Positions 35,545-44,395 of a stretch of DNA of 64,000 nucleotides are shown here, piece after piece. The notes under the pieces were generated by a model that worked only from the letters and a program-made list of their open reading frames with translations, was not told the origin of the DNA and searched no databases. Made by a program: the position numbers and the translations under genes. The stretch comes from Streptomyces qinglanensis (GTDB lineage Bacteria; Actinomycetota; Actinomycetes; Streptomycetales; Streptomycetaceae), in assembly GCF_900111245.1 (NCBI RefSeq), contig NZ_FOGO01000017.1, positions 62,001-126,000 of the forward strand, in the 5' to 3' direction. Position 1 is the first letter of the stretch, and each line of letters starts with the position of its first letter.

Positions 35545-36201
35545 CTAACGAGCGGCGGCGCGTGGGGGCCGTGGCGTCGGGTCCAGCAGTCCGGTGACCA
35601 GGCGGGTGGTGAGGCGGTGCCAGAAGCCCGGCCGGCGGAGCATCGCGTGGTCCCCACCGGGGACCGGGATCATGCGGGCCTCCGCTCCCCCGGCACGGGC
35701 CCGCCGTACGAACTCCTGCGACGCCCGCGGATCCGTCGTGCGGTCACGGTCGCCGTGCACCAGGACGATGCGCGAGTCGGCGAGGTGCGCCACCGGTTCG
35801 GCCGCGGGGCACCAGGGCGCGAGGCCGACGACGCCCCGCACGCGCGGATGCCCCGCCACCCGCAGCGCGGCCCGGCCACCCATCGAGTGCCCGACCAGCA
35901 CGACCGGGACGTCGCCCACCCGGTCCGCCAGCTCTGCCAGGGCGCGCCGGGCGTCCCGCGCCGCGTCCTGGCGGTCGCCGTTCCAGCCCCGGTGGCGGTA
36001 GCGGACCGTGCCGAGCACCACGCCCTGCCCCGCTGTCGCCCGCCCGATCATCCGCACGAAGGGCCGCATCCGCGCGCCGGGGAGGTTCCACGGCGGCGGG
36101 GCTTCCAACCCGTCGGCGCGGCCACCGTGCAGGACCAGGACCGCGGCCTGCGGTTCGGAAGCGGGCACGGTCAACGACACTGCGGAAGCGGGCTCTTCCA
36201 C
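35545..36201 (-). CDS. alpha/beta hydrolase (dienelactone-hydrolase-like)
   Basis: Cytoplasmic hydrolase of 218 residues. GTG 36201 has GAGGAG 6 bases upstream. Motifs are AAVLVLHGGRADG (oxyanion), PVVLVGHSMGGRAAL (nucleophile Ser), RIVLVHGDRDRTTDP (Asp) and VPGGDHAMLRRPGFWH (His), so the triad is complete and normally spaced. The lid is minimal. It stands alone, facing the FAD monooxygenase gene of the terpene locus across 296 bases. Substrate unknown. Confidence 0.85.
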   Translation of the reverse strand: MEEPASAVSLTVPASEPQAAVLVLHGGRADGLEAPPPWNLPGARMRPFVRMIGRATAGQGVVLGTVRYRHRGWNGDRQDAARDARRALAELADRVGDVPVVLVGHSMGGRAALRVAGHPRVRGVVGLAPWCPAAEPVAHLADSRIVLVHGDRDRTTDPRASQEFVRRARAGGAEARMIPVPGGDHAMLRRPGFWHRLTTRLVTGLLDPTPRPPRAAAR

Positions 36202-36497
36202 CGGAAACTCCTCGGACTGGGCGGGCGGCCAGGATCGCAGGGCGGGCCGGTCCGAGCCACCGGCGCCCGGCTCCTCTCGGTCACCGGGTACCGGCCGCCT
36301 GCGCGGTGCGCCCGCCCACGGGCTCGTCTTCCCCTTCGGAGCCGGAGCGGCCGCGGATGGGTGGGGGCTGCGCGACTCGGCGGAACGATTCCGGGACCGG
36401 ACGGACTAGACCGACCCATGGGACAGGAGGTGTCCGTGGGACTCGACGTGGGCACGCATACGATGATCTTGCTTCCGGTGAGGATGGGTGAACTCGT

Positions 36498-37880
36498 ATG
36501 GGCGGACAGCGCGGACACGCTGTGGTCATAGGCAGCGGCATATGCGGCTTGACCGCCGCGCGCGTGCTGACGGAGCATTTCGACACGGTGACGCTGCTGG
36601 AGCGGGACACCCTCCCGGACGGGGACGAGCGGCGACGCGGCACCCCGCAGGCGCGCCATGTGCACGGACTGCTGGCCCGCGGCGCCGGACATCTGGAGGA
36701 CCTCTTCCCGGGGCTGCGCACGGAACTGGCGCAGGCCGGAGCACCGGTCTACGACCACGGAGCGGGTGCCCGTACCCGCGTGTGGGCCGGGTCGCTGCCG
36801 ACCGTCACGGTCGGCCTGGAGGTGCAGACCGCGCACCGGGACGCTCTGGAGGGTGCGCTGCGGCGGCGGGTCGCCGCCTTGGAGAAGGTCGCGGTCCGGG
36901 ACGCCACCGCAGTGACCGGTCTGCACGTGAGCGAGGACGGCACCCGAGCCGAAGGGGTGTCGGTGACGCCGGCTTCGGGCGGCAGCACGGAGGTCATCGA
37001 GGCGGATCTCGTCGTCGACGCCTCCGGGCGGAACTCGGCCCTGCCCGACTGGCTGACCGCGGCGGGGTACCCGGCGCCGAAGGAGACAGTGGTGGACGGC
37101 GGTCTCGCCTACGCCACTCGCACTGTGCAGGTGGAGCGGGAGCAACCCGCGCAGGGCCTGCAGCAGATGAACCAGCCTCCGGACCGTCCAGGGGGCGTCT
37201 ACGCCTCGCACACCGGAGGGGGCCGGTGGACGGTCACCCTCTTCGGCGCGGGCGGTCAGCATCCCCCGGTGGACGACGAGGGCTGGCTCGCCTGTGCCGA
37301 GAGCCTGGGGAACGAGGATCTGGACCGGCTGCTGGAGCAGAGCACCCCGGTCTCGGGTGTGTTCCAGTACAAGGCGACGGCCAACCGGTGGCGGGCGTAC
37401 GCCGGGATGCGCCGCTGGCCCGAGCGACTGGTCGCGCTCGGCGACAGTGCGACCGCCTTCAACCCCGTCTTCGGGCAGGGCATGACGATCGCCGTCGGTC
37501 AGTGTGTCGCGCTCGGTGAGGCGCTCGCCGCACGCGGCGGGGATCCGGCGGGACTCGGGCGGCAGACCCAGCGGATGGTGGCGCGGTCCGCCCGGATCCC
37601 CTGGCTGATGGCCACCTCGGACGACCTGGTGTGGTCCTACGCCATGCGCGGGGCGCGGCTGCCGCTGCACTGGCGGGCGACAGCCTGGTACAAGCAGCGG
37701 CTGCTGCACCTGGCCACCCGTGATCCCGGGGTGGTCAAGACCTTCATGCGCGTCTACCACATGCTCGCGAGTCCCGCCGCGATGGCCGCTCCCCGCATCA
37801 TGAGCCGTGTGCTGTTCGCGGCGAAGAGCCCGTCCCCGGCCTCCGCGGCCCGGCCGGTGGCGGCGCCCCGGGGGAGCTGA
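36498..37880 (+). CDS. FAD-dependent monooxygenase of the terpene locus
   Basis: Flavoprotein of 460 residues of the PHBH-like/geranylgeranyl-reductase-like group. The FAD dinucleotide motif HAVVIGSGICGLTAARVL is at residues 7-24, the second FAD-binding motif LVALGDSATAFNPVFGQGM at about 310 (GD...P motif), and LVVDASGRNSALPDW in the middle. QARHVHGLLARG resembles FAD monooxygenases that act on lipophilic substrates. The C-terminus is Arg/Lys rich and may sit at the membrane. It is followed 172 bases later by a P450 and then, convergently, a terpene synthase, so it probably oxidises the terpene product (inference). Confidence 0.85.
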   Translation: MGGQRGHAVVIGSGICGLTAARVLTEHFDTVTLLERDTLPDGDERRRGTPQARHVHGLLARGAGHLEDLFPGLRTELAQAGAPVYDHGAGARTRVWAGSLPTVTVGLEVQTAHRDALEGALRRRVAALEKVAVRDATAVTGLHVSEDGTRAEGVSVTPASGGSTEVIEADLVVDASGRNSALPDWLTAAGYPAPKETVVDGGLAYATRTVQVEREQPAQGLQQMNQPPDRPGGVYASHTGGGRWTVTLFGAGGQHPPVDDEGWLACAESLGNEDLDRLLEQSTPVSGVFQYKATANRWRAYAGMRRWPERLVALGDSATAFNPVFGQGMTIAVGQCVALGEALAARGGDPAGLGRQTQRMVARSARIPWLMATSDDLVWSYAMRGARLPLHWRATAWYKQRLLHLATRDPGVVKTFMRVYHMLASPAAMAAPRIMSRVLFAAKSPSPASAARPVAAPRGS

Positions 37881-38052
37881 GGCGCCGGACCGGAATCGCG
37901 GGGGCAAGGACGTCACCCGGGGGCGCCCGGCAGGAGCGGTCGAGGGCGGTGCAACTCCGTTGCAGGGCGGGGCATTCGGCGGCGGGCCCCGCTCCGGCAC
38001 GGCGATATGCTGCGGATTCGGCGCAGTGATCAACACATCATGGAGTACCCCA

Positions 38053-39498
38053 GTGACAACCTCGCCCCGCGGGCAGCAGCCCTCCAGCCCCGCAGAGCCG
38101 CCGCCCGGCTGCCCCGCCCACGCCTCCGGTGGGAGGCGCGACGACCGTTTCGCGGACGCGGTGCGCCTGTACGGGCCGGAGGTCGAAGCCGACTTCGACG
38201 CGGTCGAGGCGCGGCTGCGCCGTACACACGGCCCGGTCGCCCCGGTCCGGCTCTCCGGTGATGTGGGCGCCTGGCTGATTCTGGGATACCAGGAGAACCT
38301 CCAAGCGATGCGCAACAGCACGCTGTTCTCCCGGGATCCGCGCAACTGGAACGTGGAGCTTGCCCCGGACAGCCCGCTGGCGCCGCTGACCGCCTGGGCG
38401 CCGCTCCCGAACCTGACCGACGGCCCGGAGCACGCACGTCTGCGGGGCGCGGTCACCCACGCGCTGGAGACCTTCGACCGGCAAGGGGTGCGCCGCTACG
38501 CGGTGCGCTGCGCGCACCAGCAGATCGACAGCTTCGCGGAGGTGGGCAAGGCGGACCTGGTCTCGCAGTACACCGAGCAGCTTCCGCTCCGCGTGGTGGC
38601 GCGGCTGCTCGGCCTGGACGAACAGCACGTACCGCAGTTGATCACCTCGGTCCGCGACATGCTCACCGGGTCGGCCACCGCGGTGCACAGCAACGCGCTG
38701 ATATCCGGACTCCTCAACGACCTGTTCATGCAGAAGCGGCGGGCCCCCGGGCACGACATCACCTCGTCCCTGATCCGGTACAAGACCGACCCGGCGCGGA
38801 CCGACGCCGTCCTGACGGAGGACCAGCTCCGGGACGAGGTGCGCGAGCACCTGCGGCTGCTGCTGACGGTCGCGCACGCACCGACCGCCAGTCTGCTGGC
38901 CAGTACCCTGCGGATGACGCTGACCGACGCGCGGTTCCGCGGCCGGCTCGCAGGGGGCCAGATGAGCATGCCCCACGCCGTGGAGCAGACCCTGTGGGAC
39001 CAGCCGCCGTTCCCCCGGCTGGTCGGCCGGTGGGTGAAGGCCGACACGGTGCTGGGGCGGTACGACCTGCGGAAGGGGGATCTGGTGGTGCACGCGATCG
39101 GGGCCGCCAACACCGACCCCGCCATCCGGCCCGAGGACGGGGAGCCGGTGCACAACAACTCCTCCCACCTGACCTTCAGTGCCGGTGAGCACGTCTGCCC
39201 GGGTCAGGAGCTGGGCCGGGCCATCGTGGAGACGGGTGTGGACACCCTGCTGGAGCGGTTGCCGGACTACCGGCTGTCGGTGGGGCAGGAAGCGGTACTG
39301 GAGCATCAGGCCCTGATGTCCCGGGTCCTGGAGTCCCTGCCGGTGGAGTTCACCCCGGTGCCCCGGCACTTCCCCCACGAGCAGGAGGTCGTCCGCCGCC
39401 CGCAGCCCGCCCCGGTGGCCCCGCAGCACGCCCCGGCCCCGCCGCCCGCGGCGCCCCAGCAGCAGGCCAGGCGGCGGTCGCTGCTGGGGCGCCGCTGA
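38053..39498 (+). CDS. CYP157-like cytochrome P450 lacking the ExxR motif
   Basis: P450 of 481 residues. GTG 38053 has GGAG 7 bases upstream. The heme loop HLTFSAGEHVCPGQELGRAI (Cys about residue 381) is intact. The K-helix reads AVEQTLWDQPPF: the normal E-x-x-R is replaced, with Gln and Trp where Glu and Arg align. The known CYP157C1 of S. coelicolor has EQSLW at this place and was described as lacking ExxR, so this is very likely a CYP157 member. The I-helix also departs from AGxxT (VAHAPTAS). The last 45 residues are a Pro/Gln/Arg tail. It lies between an FAD monooxygenase and a convergent terpene synthase. Confidence 0.88.
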   Translation: MTTSPRGQQPSSPAEPPPGCPAHASGGRRDDRFADAVRLYGPEVEADFDAVEARLRRTHGPVAPVRLSGDVGAWLILGYQENLQAMRNSTLFSRDPRNWNVELAPDSPLAPLTAWAPLPNLTDGPEHARLRGAVTHALETFDRQGVRRYAVRCAHQQIDSFAEVGKADLVSQYTEQLPLRVVARLLGLDEQHVPQLITSVRDMLTGSATAVHSNALISGLLNDLFMQKRRAPGHDITSSLIRYKTDPARTDAVLTEDQLRDEVREHLRLLLTVAHAPTASLLASTLRMTLTDARFRGRLAGGQMSMPHAVEQTLWDQPPFPRLVGRWVKADTVLGRYDLRKGDLVVHAIGAANTDPAIRPEDGEPVHNNSSHLTFSAGEHVCPGQELGRAIVETGVDTLLERLPDYRLSVGQEAVLEHQALMSRVLESLPVEFTPVPRHFPHEQEVVRRPQPAPVAPQHAPAPPPAAPQQQARRRSLLGRR

Positions 39499-39536
39499 CG
39501 GGCGGCCAGAGCGCGGGACCGAGAGGTCCGGGCAGT

Positions 39537-39568
39537 GCCGTGTGCCGGGCCGGGGCCCGGCACACGGC
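39537..39568. terminator. bidirectional hairpin terminator
   Basis: gccgtgtgccgggcc and its exact reverse complement (15-bp arms) flank a 2-base loop, exactly between the convergent P450 and terpene synthase stop codons. It can serve both strands. Confidence 0.85.
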
Positions 39569-39581
39569 GCTCGACGGCCGG

Positions 39582-40631
39582 TCAGACCGCCAACTGCTCC
39601 CACCACCAGGCGATCCGCGGCACCGCTACCGGCCGCAGGCTGCTGTCGGCGGGGACCTCGGTGAACCAGCCGTCGGCCGTCGCCGGGGCCTCCGAGGTGT
39701 AGCGGCTGCTGCGGCTCGCCCACTCCACGTGTCCGCGCACGAACTGGCCGAGTGCGCGCACGTAGTGCCGCAACGGCGCGTCCGCGCCGGAGGTGACCTG
39801 CCGGGAGAGCGCGAGGAAGAGGGCCATGACGCGATCGCGCAGGACGATCGCCTCGTGCAGAGCCCGTGCCGCATCCCAGCCGTGCTCGGCGGCCAGGACG
39901 TCGACGACGTTGAGGTCGTCGTCGGCGCGGGCGATCTCCTTGGGGCGGCTGTAGAGATCGTTGTCGAGCGCGACGAGGGTCCAGGTGATCTCTGTCAGCG
40001 CTCCGACGTCCGCCCGGTTCAGCTCCTCGACGGGTACCGGGCGGCCGAGGGCGACGGGCAGCAGCGCGGTCGCCGGTGCCATTCCTATCGCCCCCATCCA
40101 CACCGGCAGATACTCCTGGAGCACGGGAAGCCCCTCGGAGCGACGGAACGCGGTCTCCGCCGGGAGGGCGGAGAGGTAGGTTCGCATGCCCGCCCGCCAG
40201 CGGTCCATCTGCTGGGGGTCGGCGTGCTCCGCCAACCCGGCGGCGATCGCCTGGAGTGCCCTGCCGAACGGCGAGTCGTCCGGACGCAGAAGCGTGCCGG
40301 GGGTCAGCACCTCTTCCAGGCGAATCGTTTCAGCAGCGACGTACTCCGGTGCCGGCTCGCCCTCGTCGCACATCCCGTCGTCGAGCGCGAAGAGAGTGGC
40401 GTGCAGCCGGGCGATCCAGGTGAGTACGGCGCCTTTGCCCGCGGGGACGGTACGGGTCGTCAGCCCGCCGAAATCGGCCTGCTCCAGTCTGCGGAGTTGG
40501 ACAGGATCCGATTCCAGCCCGTAGTCGTGCACGAACCTGGCCGCTGCTGCGCCCAGTTCGTACGCACCGGTCTGCTGTCCGCCGGGCAGGGGACACCAGA
40601 AGGACGGCACCGGAAGGACAGCGGTGGTCAT
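39582..40631 (-). CDS. class I terpene synthase
   Basis: Enzyme of 349 residues, normal length for bacterial sesqui/diterpene cyclases. The metal-binding Asp-rich motif is ALDDGMCDEG (DDxxxD, about residue 86) and the NSE triad is NDLYSRPKE (about residue 227). The C-terminal pair is SSRY. MTTAVLPVPSFWCPLPGG is a plausible start at ATG 40631 with AGGGG about 10 bases upstream. It ionises a prenyl diphosphate with Mg and cyclises the cation. It is not geosmin synthase (too short) and lacks obvious 2-methylisoborneol context. The product is unknown; the neighbouring P450 and FAD enzyme suggest an oxidised terpenoid. Confidence 0.9.
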   Translation of the reverse strand: MTTAVLPVPSFWCPLPGGQQTGAYELGAAAARFVHDYGLESDPVQLRRLEQADFGGLTTRTVPAGKGAVLTWIARLHATLFALDDGMCDEGEPAPEYVAAETIRLEEVLTPGTLLRPDDSPFGRALQAIAAGLAEHADPQQMDRWRAGMRTYLSALPAETAFRRSEGLPVLQEYLPVWMGAIGMAPATALLPVALGRPVPVEELNRADVGALTEITWTLVALDNDLYSRPKEIARADDDLNVVDVLAAEHGWDAARALHEAIVLRDRVMALFLALSRQVTSGADAPLRHYVRALGQFVRGHVEWASRSSRYTSEAPATADGWFTEVPADSSLRPVAVPRIAWWWEQLAV

Positions 40632-41044
40632 AGCGCAGGCCCCTGCGGACGGACGGCGTGGGCCCGATGCGGTATCGGCAGGTCCGCAATGCAGCTGATC
40701 ATGAGACTCCCAGGGATGATGAGCGCCACGAGGGGGAACGTGGCGTCGTGATCATGGCCATAGTTGCCCCGCATAGACCAGCGGCATTCAACCGTTGATT
40801 GAATATGTGATCAGCTTCTCGCCGGATGCCGAACTCACGCCGTCATCCGGCCCCGAAGGGGCCGGAAGTCGACGATCCAGCGGGGAGCGGCGAGCTGTGC
40901 ACACCAAGAGCACGGCTGCTCCAGCGCTGACGCCCTCTCAGCTCGCAGCGCTCCGAAGCACCCCTCGGGTGCGGCCTGCCCGGAATGTCCACCGGGGGCC
41001 GCCGAGAACGGCGGCCGGCATGGACCGGCGCCCATGCGGCCGGG
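40632..41044. promoter_or_regulatory. 413-bp gap with two inverted repeats upstream of the terpene synthase
   Basis: CGCCACG-N8-CGTGGCG (40724-40745) and ATTCAA-N7-TTGAAT (40786-40804) are inverted repeats. The second lies in an AT-rich patch that probably holds the leftward promoter of the terpene synthase. The remaining bases up to the ADH stop show no gene. Confidence 0.5.
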
Positions 41045-42088
41045 TCAGGCGGTATACGCCCCGCTGGACGGAGCGTGCGTCACGGGCATTGCCACCTTGC
41101 CGATCGTCCGGGAGCTCTCCAGCAACCGGTGCGCCTCGCGGAGCGTGTCAGCCGTCAGCGGACCGAGAGTCCGGGTGAGGGTGGACTCGAGGACCCCGGC
41201 GTCGAACAAGGCGGCCACCCGGACGAGCAGGTCGCGCTGGGCGGTGCTGGTGGGATCGTGCAGCGGCCTGGAGAACATCAACTCCCAGTGCCAGGTCTGA
41301 CTCCTGGCCTTGAGCGGGAGAGTGTCGAGGCCCTCCGGTTCGTCGACGGCCACCACTTGTCCGTGAACGTTCATGATGTCGGCGTAGGTCTGCACATTGC
41401 CCGCGGAGAAGGGCGAGAAGATGTGGTCGACCCCGCCGGGCGCCACCTCGGCGACCTCCTCGCGCAACCGGCGGTGGTCGACGACATGGTGTGCACCCAT
41501 TCGCCTGGCCCACGCCTGCGACTCGTCACGCGACGCGGTGGCGATGACGGTCGTACCTGTCAACTGCCGGGCCAATTGGGTGACCATCGAACCGACACCG
41601 CCCGCACCCCCCACCACCAGAAGGGTGCCGGCGCTCTTCGCGGTGAGCCCCATCCGTTCGAACAGCGTCTCCCAGGCCGTGATCGCGGTCAGCGGTGCGG
41701 CTGCGGCCTGGACGAAGTCCAGGGAAGCGGGCTTGGGCCCGACGATCCGCTCGTCGACCAGGTGGTGCTCCGCGTTGGATCCGGTGCGCGCGATGCTGCC
41801 GGCGTAGTAGACCTCGTCCCCCGGGGCGAAGAAGGTGACCTCGCTGCCCGTGGCGACGACCACTCCGGCCGCGTCGAAGCCCAGCACCTTCGGCGCCGCC
41901 TGCGCGGGGAAGGAGGCGCGGACCTTCACATCGACCGGGTTCACCGAGACGGCGCGCACCTCGACGAGCAGGTCGTGGGGACCCATCGGATCGAGGGGCA
42001 CGTCCAGCACGGCGAAGGACGCCGGGGCGTCGACCTCTCCGGCTGCCGGCGCGGCGACGGCCGTGGTGGTACGAGGGGGTGTGAGCAC
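41045..42088 (-). CDS. zinc-type alcohol dehydrogenase/quinone oxidoreductase (MDR family)
   Basis: NADPH-dependent medium-chain dehydrogenase/reductase of 347 residues. GTG 42088 has AGGAGG 7 bases upstream. GroES-like N-domain: LLVEVRAVSVNPVDVKVRA and VLGFDAAGVVVATG. Rossmann site: LLVVGGAGGVGSMVTQLARQL. The structural and catalytic zinc cysteines of classical ADH are absent, as in quinone-oxidoreductase-type members. It is followed on the same strand by nothing and preceded by the VOC gene, so the two form a unit under the divergent LysR regulator. Reductions of enones or quinones are typical of the family. Confidence 0.88.
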   Translation of the reverse strand: MLTPPRTTTAVAAPAAGEVDAPASFAVLDVPLDPMGPHDLLVEVRAVSVNPVDVKVRASFPAQAAPKVLGFDAAGVVVATGSEVTFFAPGDEVYYAGSIARTGSNAEHHLVDERIVGPKPASLDFVQAAAAPLTAITAWETLFERMGLTAKSAGTLLVVGGAGGVGSMVTQLARQLTGTTVIATASRDESQAWARRMGAHHVVDHRRLREEVAEVAPGGVDHIFSPFSAGNVQTYADIMNVHGQVVAVDEPEGLDTLPLKARSQTWHWELMFSRPLHDPTSTAQRDLLVRVAALFDAGVLESTLTRTLGPLTADTLREAHRLLESSRTIGKVAMPVTHAPSSGAYTA

Positions 42089-42139
42089 AGTGCTGCCTCC
42101 TGCGAGTCCGCCCCGCCGCAGGCGGGACGCCAGGGCGGG

Positions 42140-42616
42140 TCAGTGACGTACGGCGGGGCGGTCGATGAACTCGATGACCTCGTCGTCGAGCCCGTGGACG
42201 AATCCGACGTGGAGGATCATGGGCACGTCGCCGCTCGTCTCGATCACGGAAGGCTCCATGAGGGGACGCGCACCGGCGGCCACGGCCCGCTGGAAGAGGG
42301 TCACCGGATCGTCCGTGCGGATCGCGAAGTGCACGAGGGCGGCCCGGTCGGCCCGCTCCTCGTCGGTGGGCCGCCGTCGCGGGACGAGACCGGTCGGGGA
42401 ACCTCCGGGCGGCGTGGAGGCGGCGTCGAACAGTTCGATGACGCGGTCGTCGCCGGCGTCCAGGAAGACGCACCGGTGCACCCCGGCGTCGGGTGCCGAC
42501 CATTCCTGCGCCACCCGGAAGCCGAGCGCTTCGGTGTAGAAACGGACGGTTGCGTCCAGGTCGTAGCAGTGCAGCGCGACGTGGTCGAGGCCGCGGTTGA
42601 GCATGGGGGCGGTCAT
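42140..42616 (-). CDS. VOC-family (glyoxalase/dioxygenase-like) protein
   Basis: Protein of 158 residues with two beta-alpha-beta-beta-beta modules. GLDHVALHCYDLDATVRFYTEALGF opens the first module with the metal-ligand His, DDRVIELFDA gives the Glu ligand, ALVHFAIRTDDPVTLFQRAVAAG opens the second, and VGFVHGLDDEVIEFID closes it. ATG 42616 has GGAGAG 8 bases upstream. It is transcribed with the ADH gene 52 bases downstream. Both are probably controlled by the divergent LysR protein. The reaction (isomerase, glutathione-like transfer or ring cleavage) cannot be chosen. Confidence 0.86.
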   Translation of the reverse strand: MTAPMLNRGLDHVALHCYDLDATVRFYTEALGFRVAQEWSAPDAGVHRCVFLDAGDDRVIELFDAASTPPGGSPTGLVPRRRPTDEERADRAALVHFAIRTDDPVTLFQRAVAAGARPLMEPSVIETSGDVPMILHVGFVHGLDDEVIEFIDRPAVRH

Positions 42617-42702
42617 GGTGGTGCTCTCCGGTGGTCGGGGTGCCCTCCGGGCGGAGGACGTGTTCGAGTGTGCTGCGGCATCGGCCATAAGTCCAAGTAC
42701 TC

Positions 42703-42725
42703 CAGTTTGTGAAAACGATAAACTG
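42703..42725. promoter_or_regulatory. LysR box CAGTTT-N11-AAACTG
   Basis: This perfect inverted repeat, with T-N11-A character, lies 5 bases before the LysR start and 87 bases before the VOC start. It is the expected binding site of the divergent regulator. Confidence 0.65.
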
Positions 42726-42730
42726 AGCTC

Positions 42731-43645
42731 ATGACCACATTGCGGCAACTCGAGTACTTCGTCGCCATCGTCGACGAAGGCTCCTTCACCGCGGCGGCGG
42801 CCCTGCTCGACGTCACCCAGCCGGGCCTGTCCCACCAGTTCCTCGCTCTGGAGAAGGAGGTCGGCGGCCGGCTGCTGGAGCGGCTGCCACGCGGTGTGCG
42901 GCTCACCCCCGCGGGACGGGCCATGCTGCCGTCCGCGCGTGCCGCACTGGCCGATGTCCGCCGCTGTGTCACCGCGGCTCGGCGCGCGACCGGCGTCGCC
43001 TCCGGCGAGCTGCAGATCGCCGCCCTCTACTCGGTCAGCAGCGGCATCCTGCCCACTGCGTTGTCGCGGTGGCGAGCGCTCCACCCGGAAGTGCGGATCA
43101 CCCTCTTCGAGCACCGACAGGCGAGCGAGATGGCCGCGGCGATGGCCGCGGGGCAGGCGGATGTGGCGATCGGGCCGCCGCCGCCCGGCTGGGAAGGCAT
43201 CGTGCGCCACCTCGGCGAGGAGGAGTTCGTCGTCGTCGCCGGAGCCGACGACCCAGCCGCCCCGGCCTCCGGCAGCACGGTGCGCCTCGCCGACCTGGCC
43301 CGGCGGGACTGGGTGCACTTCACCCATGCGAGCGGCCTGGCCGACACGCTGGAGGAGGCGTGCGGCGCGGCGGGGTTCCGCCCGTCCGTCGCGGTGCGCA
43401 CCGAGCAGGGCCCCTCCGCCGTCAACTTCGCCGCCGCCGGACTGGGCCCCACCCTCGTCCCGGGCAACGTCGTTCCCCGGCACTTCCCCGGAGTGGTCCT
43501 GCGTCCGGAGCCGCCGTTCCGGCGGTCCGTGGCCGCCTACACCCGCACCGGCGCCGACCCGATCGCCGGCGCCTTCCTGGACGTGCTCTCCGACGTGCCG
43601 CTCACCCCCACCCACGTGCGCAGGCGTCTCGGTGACAGCTCATGA
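42731..43645 (+). CDS. LysR-family regulator
   Basis: Regulator of 304 residues. The N-terminal helix-turn-helix reads LRQLEYFVAIVDEGSFTAAAALLDVTQPGLSHQFLALEKEVGG. The periplasmic-binding-protein-like effector domain starts near residue 90 (GELQIAALYSVSSGILP). It faces the VOC/ADH unit and very likely controls it through the box at 42703-42725. The effector is unknown. It has little ribosome site before ATG 42731. Confidence 0.9.
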   Translation: MTTLRQLEYFVAIVDEGSFTAAAALLDVTQPGLSHQFLALEKEVGGRLLERLPRGVRLTPAGRAMLPSARAALADVRRCVTAARRATGVASGELQIAALYSVSSGILPTALSRWRALHPEVRITLFEHRQASEMAAAMAAGQADVAIGPPPPGWEGIVRHLGEEEFVVVAGADDPAAPASGSTVRLADLARRDWVHFTHASGLADTLEEACGAAGFRPSVAVRTEQGPSAVNFAAAGLGPTLVPGNVVPRHFPGVVLRPEPPFRRSVAAYTRTGADPIAGAFLDVLSDVPLTPTHVRRRLGDSS

Positions 43646-43960
43646 GCCGCCGCAGGGGCGTGCCACGCCCGCTTCGCCGTCGGCCTCGCCCCCGAGCGGA
43701 CGGGGAACCGCGCGCCCCTCGCCGCGACAGCCGCTACGGGATCGCCCCTCCGCGAAGCGGCGGGCCCGCGCCGCTCTGACCTTGTGACGGTTGCCGCAGT
43801 GCTCCATGGAGCACCAGCGGCGGCGGCCCGGCCGTCGTTTGCCGCTCCGGCCCGCGCCGTCGACGAGTCCCGGAGCCGAGTGCGCGGACTCCCCGGCGGG
43901 CCGTTCGGCATCCGGAAAGCTGCACATCGTAAAAAGTACACTTTCGGATGACTTCACCAC
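43640..43960 (-). pseudogene. truncated CGNR zinc-finger regulator
   Basis: The frame contains RRWCSMEHCGNRHKVRAARA, a clear CGNR zinc-finger C-terminus, with the two cysteines of the finger. Full proteins of this family are about 180-210 residues with an N-terminal ABATE ligand domain. Here only about 50 residues lie upstream of the finger, they do not resemble ABATE, and the first cysteine pair of the finger is not clear. An AT-rich promoter-like patch (gtactttttac) sits at the start. The likeliest history is an internal deletion that joined the promoter to the 3' end. It overlaps the end of the LysR gene by a few bases, convergently. Confidence 0.5.
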
Positions 43961-44092
43961 TGGCCAGCCCTGCGCACGGGCAATGCCTGAGTAGCCGCTT
44001 CACGAGAAGTGGCTCAACTACCGGTTGCGCGGGCGTGGTTGGTCGCCCGGCTCGGTCCTGCGGCAGCCGGCGCGCGGAGAGGGCGGACGCGG

Positions 44093-44395
44093 ATGAGCAT
44101 GATCCAGACCGGCAAGCTGAACCTGAGTTCCTCGAACCCTGTGGCCACGCAGGGCGGCGACATCTCCACCTTCACCCAGGTCACCTTCCCCTCGGCCTTC
44201 CCGAGCGGGTCCTCGGTGATCGTGGTTCCCTTCGTCCAGACGTTCAACGGCCCCGACACTCCCGGCCTGCGCATCGCTGATGTCACCACCACCGGCTTCA
44301 AGATCCGCATCAACGAGATCCATGTGAACGGCAAGGTCACTTCGGACGGGACACACACGTCCGAGACGGTGGGATGGATCGCCTCCACCGTGTGA
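44093..44395 (+). CDS. H-type lectin domain protein
   Basis: Small protein of 100 residues made of one H-type (Helix pomatia agglutinin-like) lectin fold: FTQVTFPSAFPSGSSVIVVP, then GLRIADVTTTGFKIRINE and the closing SETVGWIAST. There is no signal peptide. Either it is cytoplasmic or it leaves by another route; trimers bind GalNAc-type sugars in known members. ATG 44093 has a ggagaggg ribosome site. An alternative ATG lies at 44099. No partner gene is adjacent apart from a CGNR remnant upstream. Function in the host is unknown. Confidence 0.72.
   Translation: MSMIQTGKLNLSSSNPVATQGGDISTFTQVTFPSAFPSGSSVIVVPFVQTFNGPDTPGLRIADVTTTGFKIRINEIHVNGKVTSDGTHTSETVGWIASTV

Noticed and set aside
38053..39498. 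Broken P450 because ExxR is missing
   Set aside because: The change matches the EQSLW pattern known for CYP157, the heme loop is perfect and the frame is complete.
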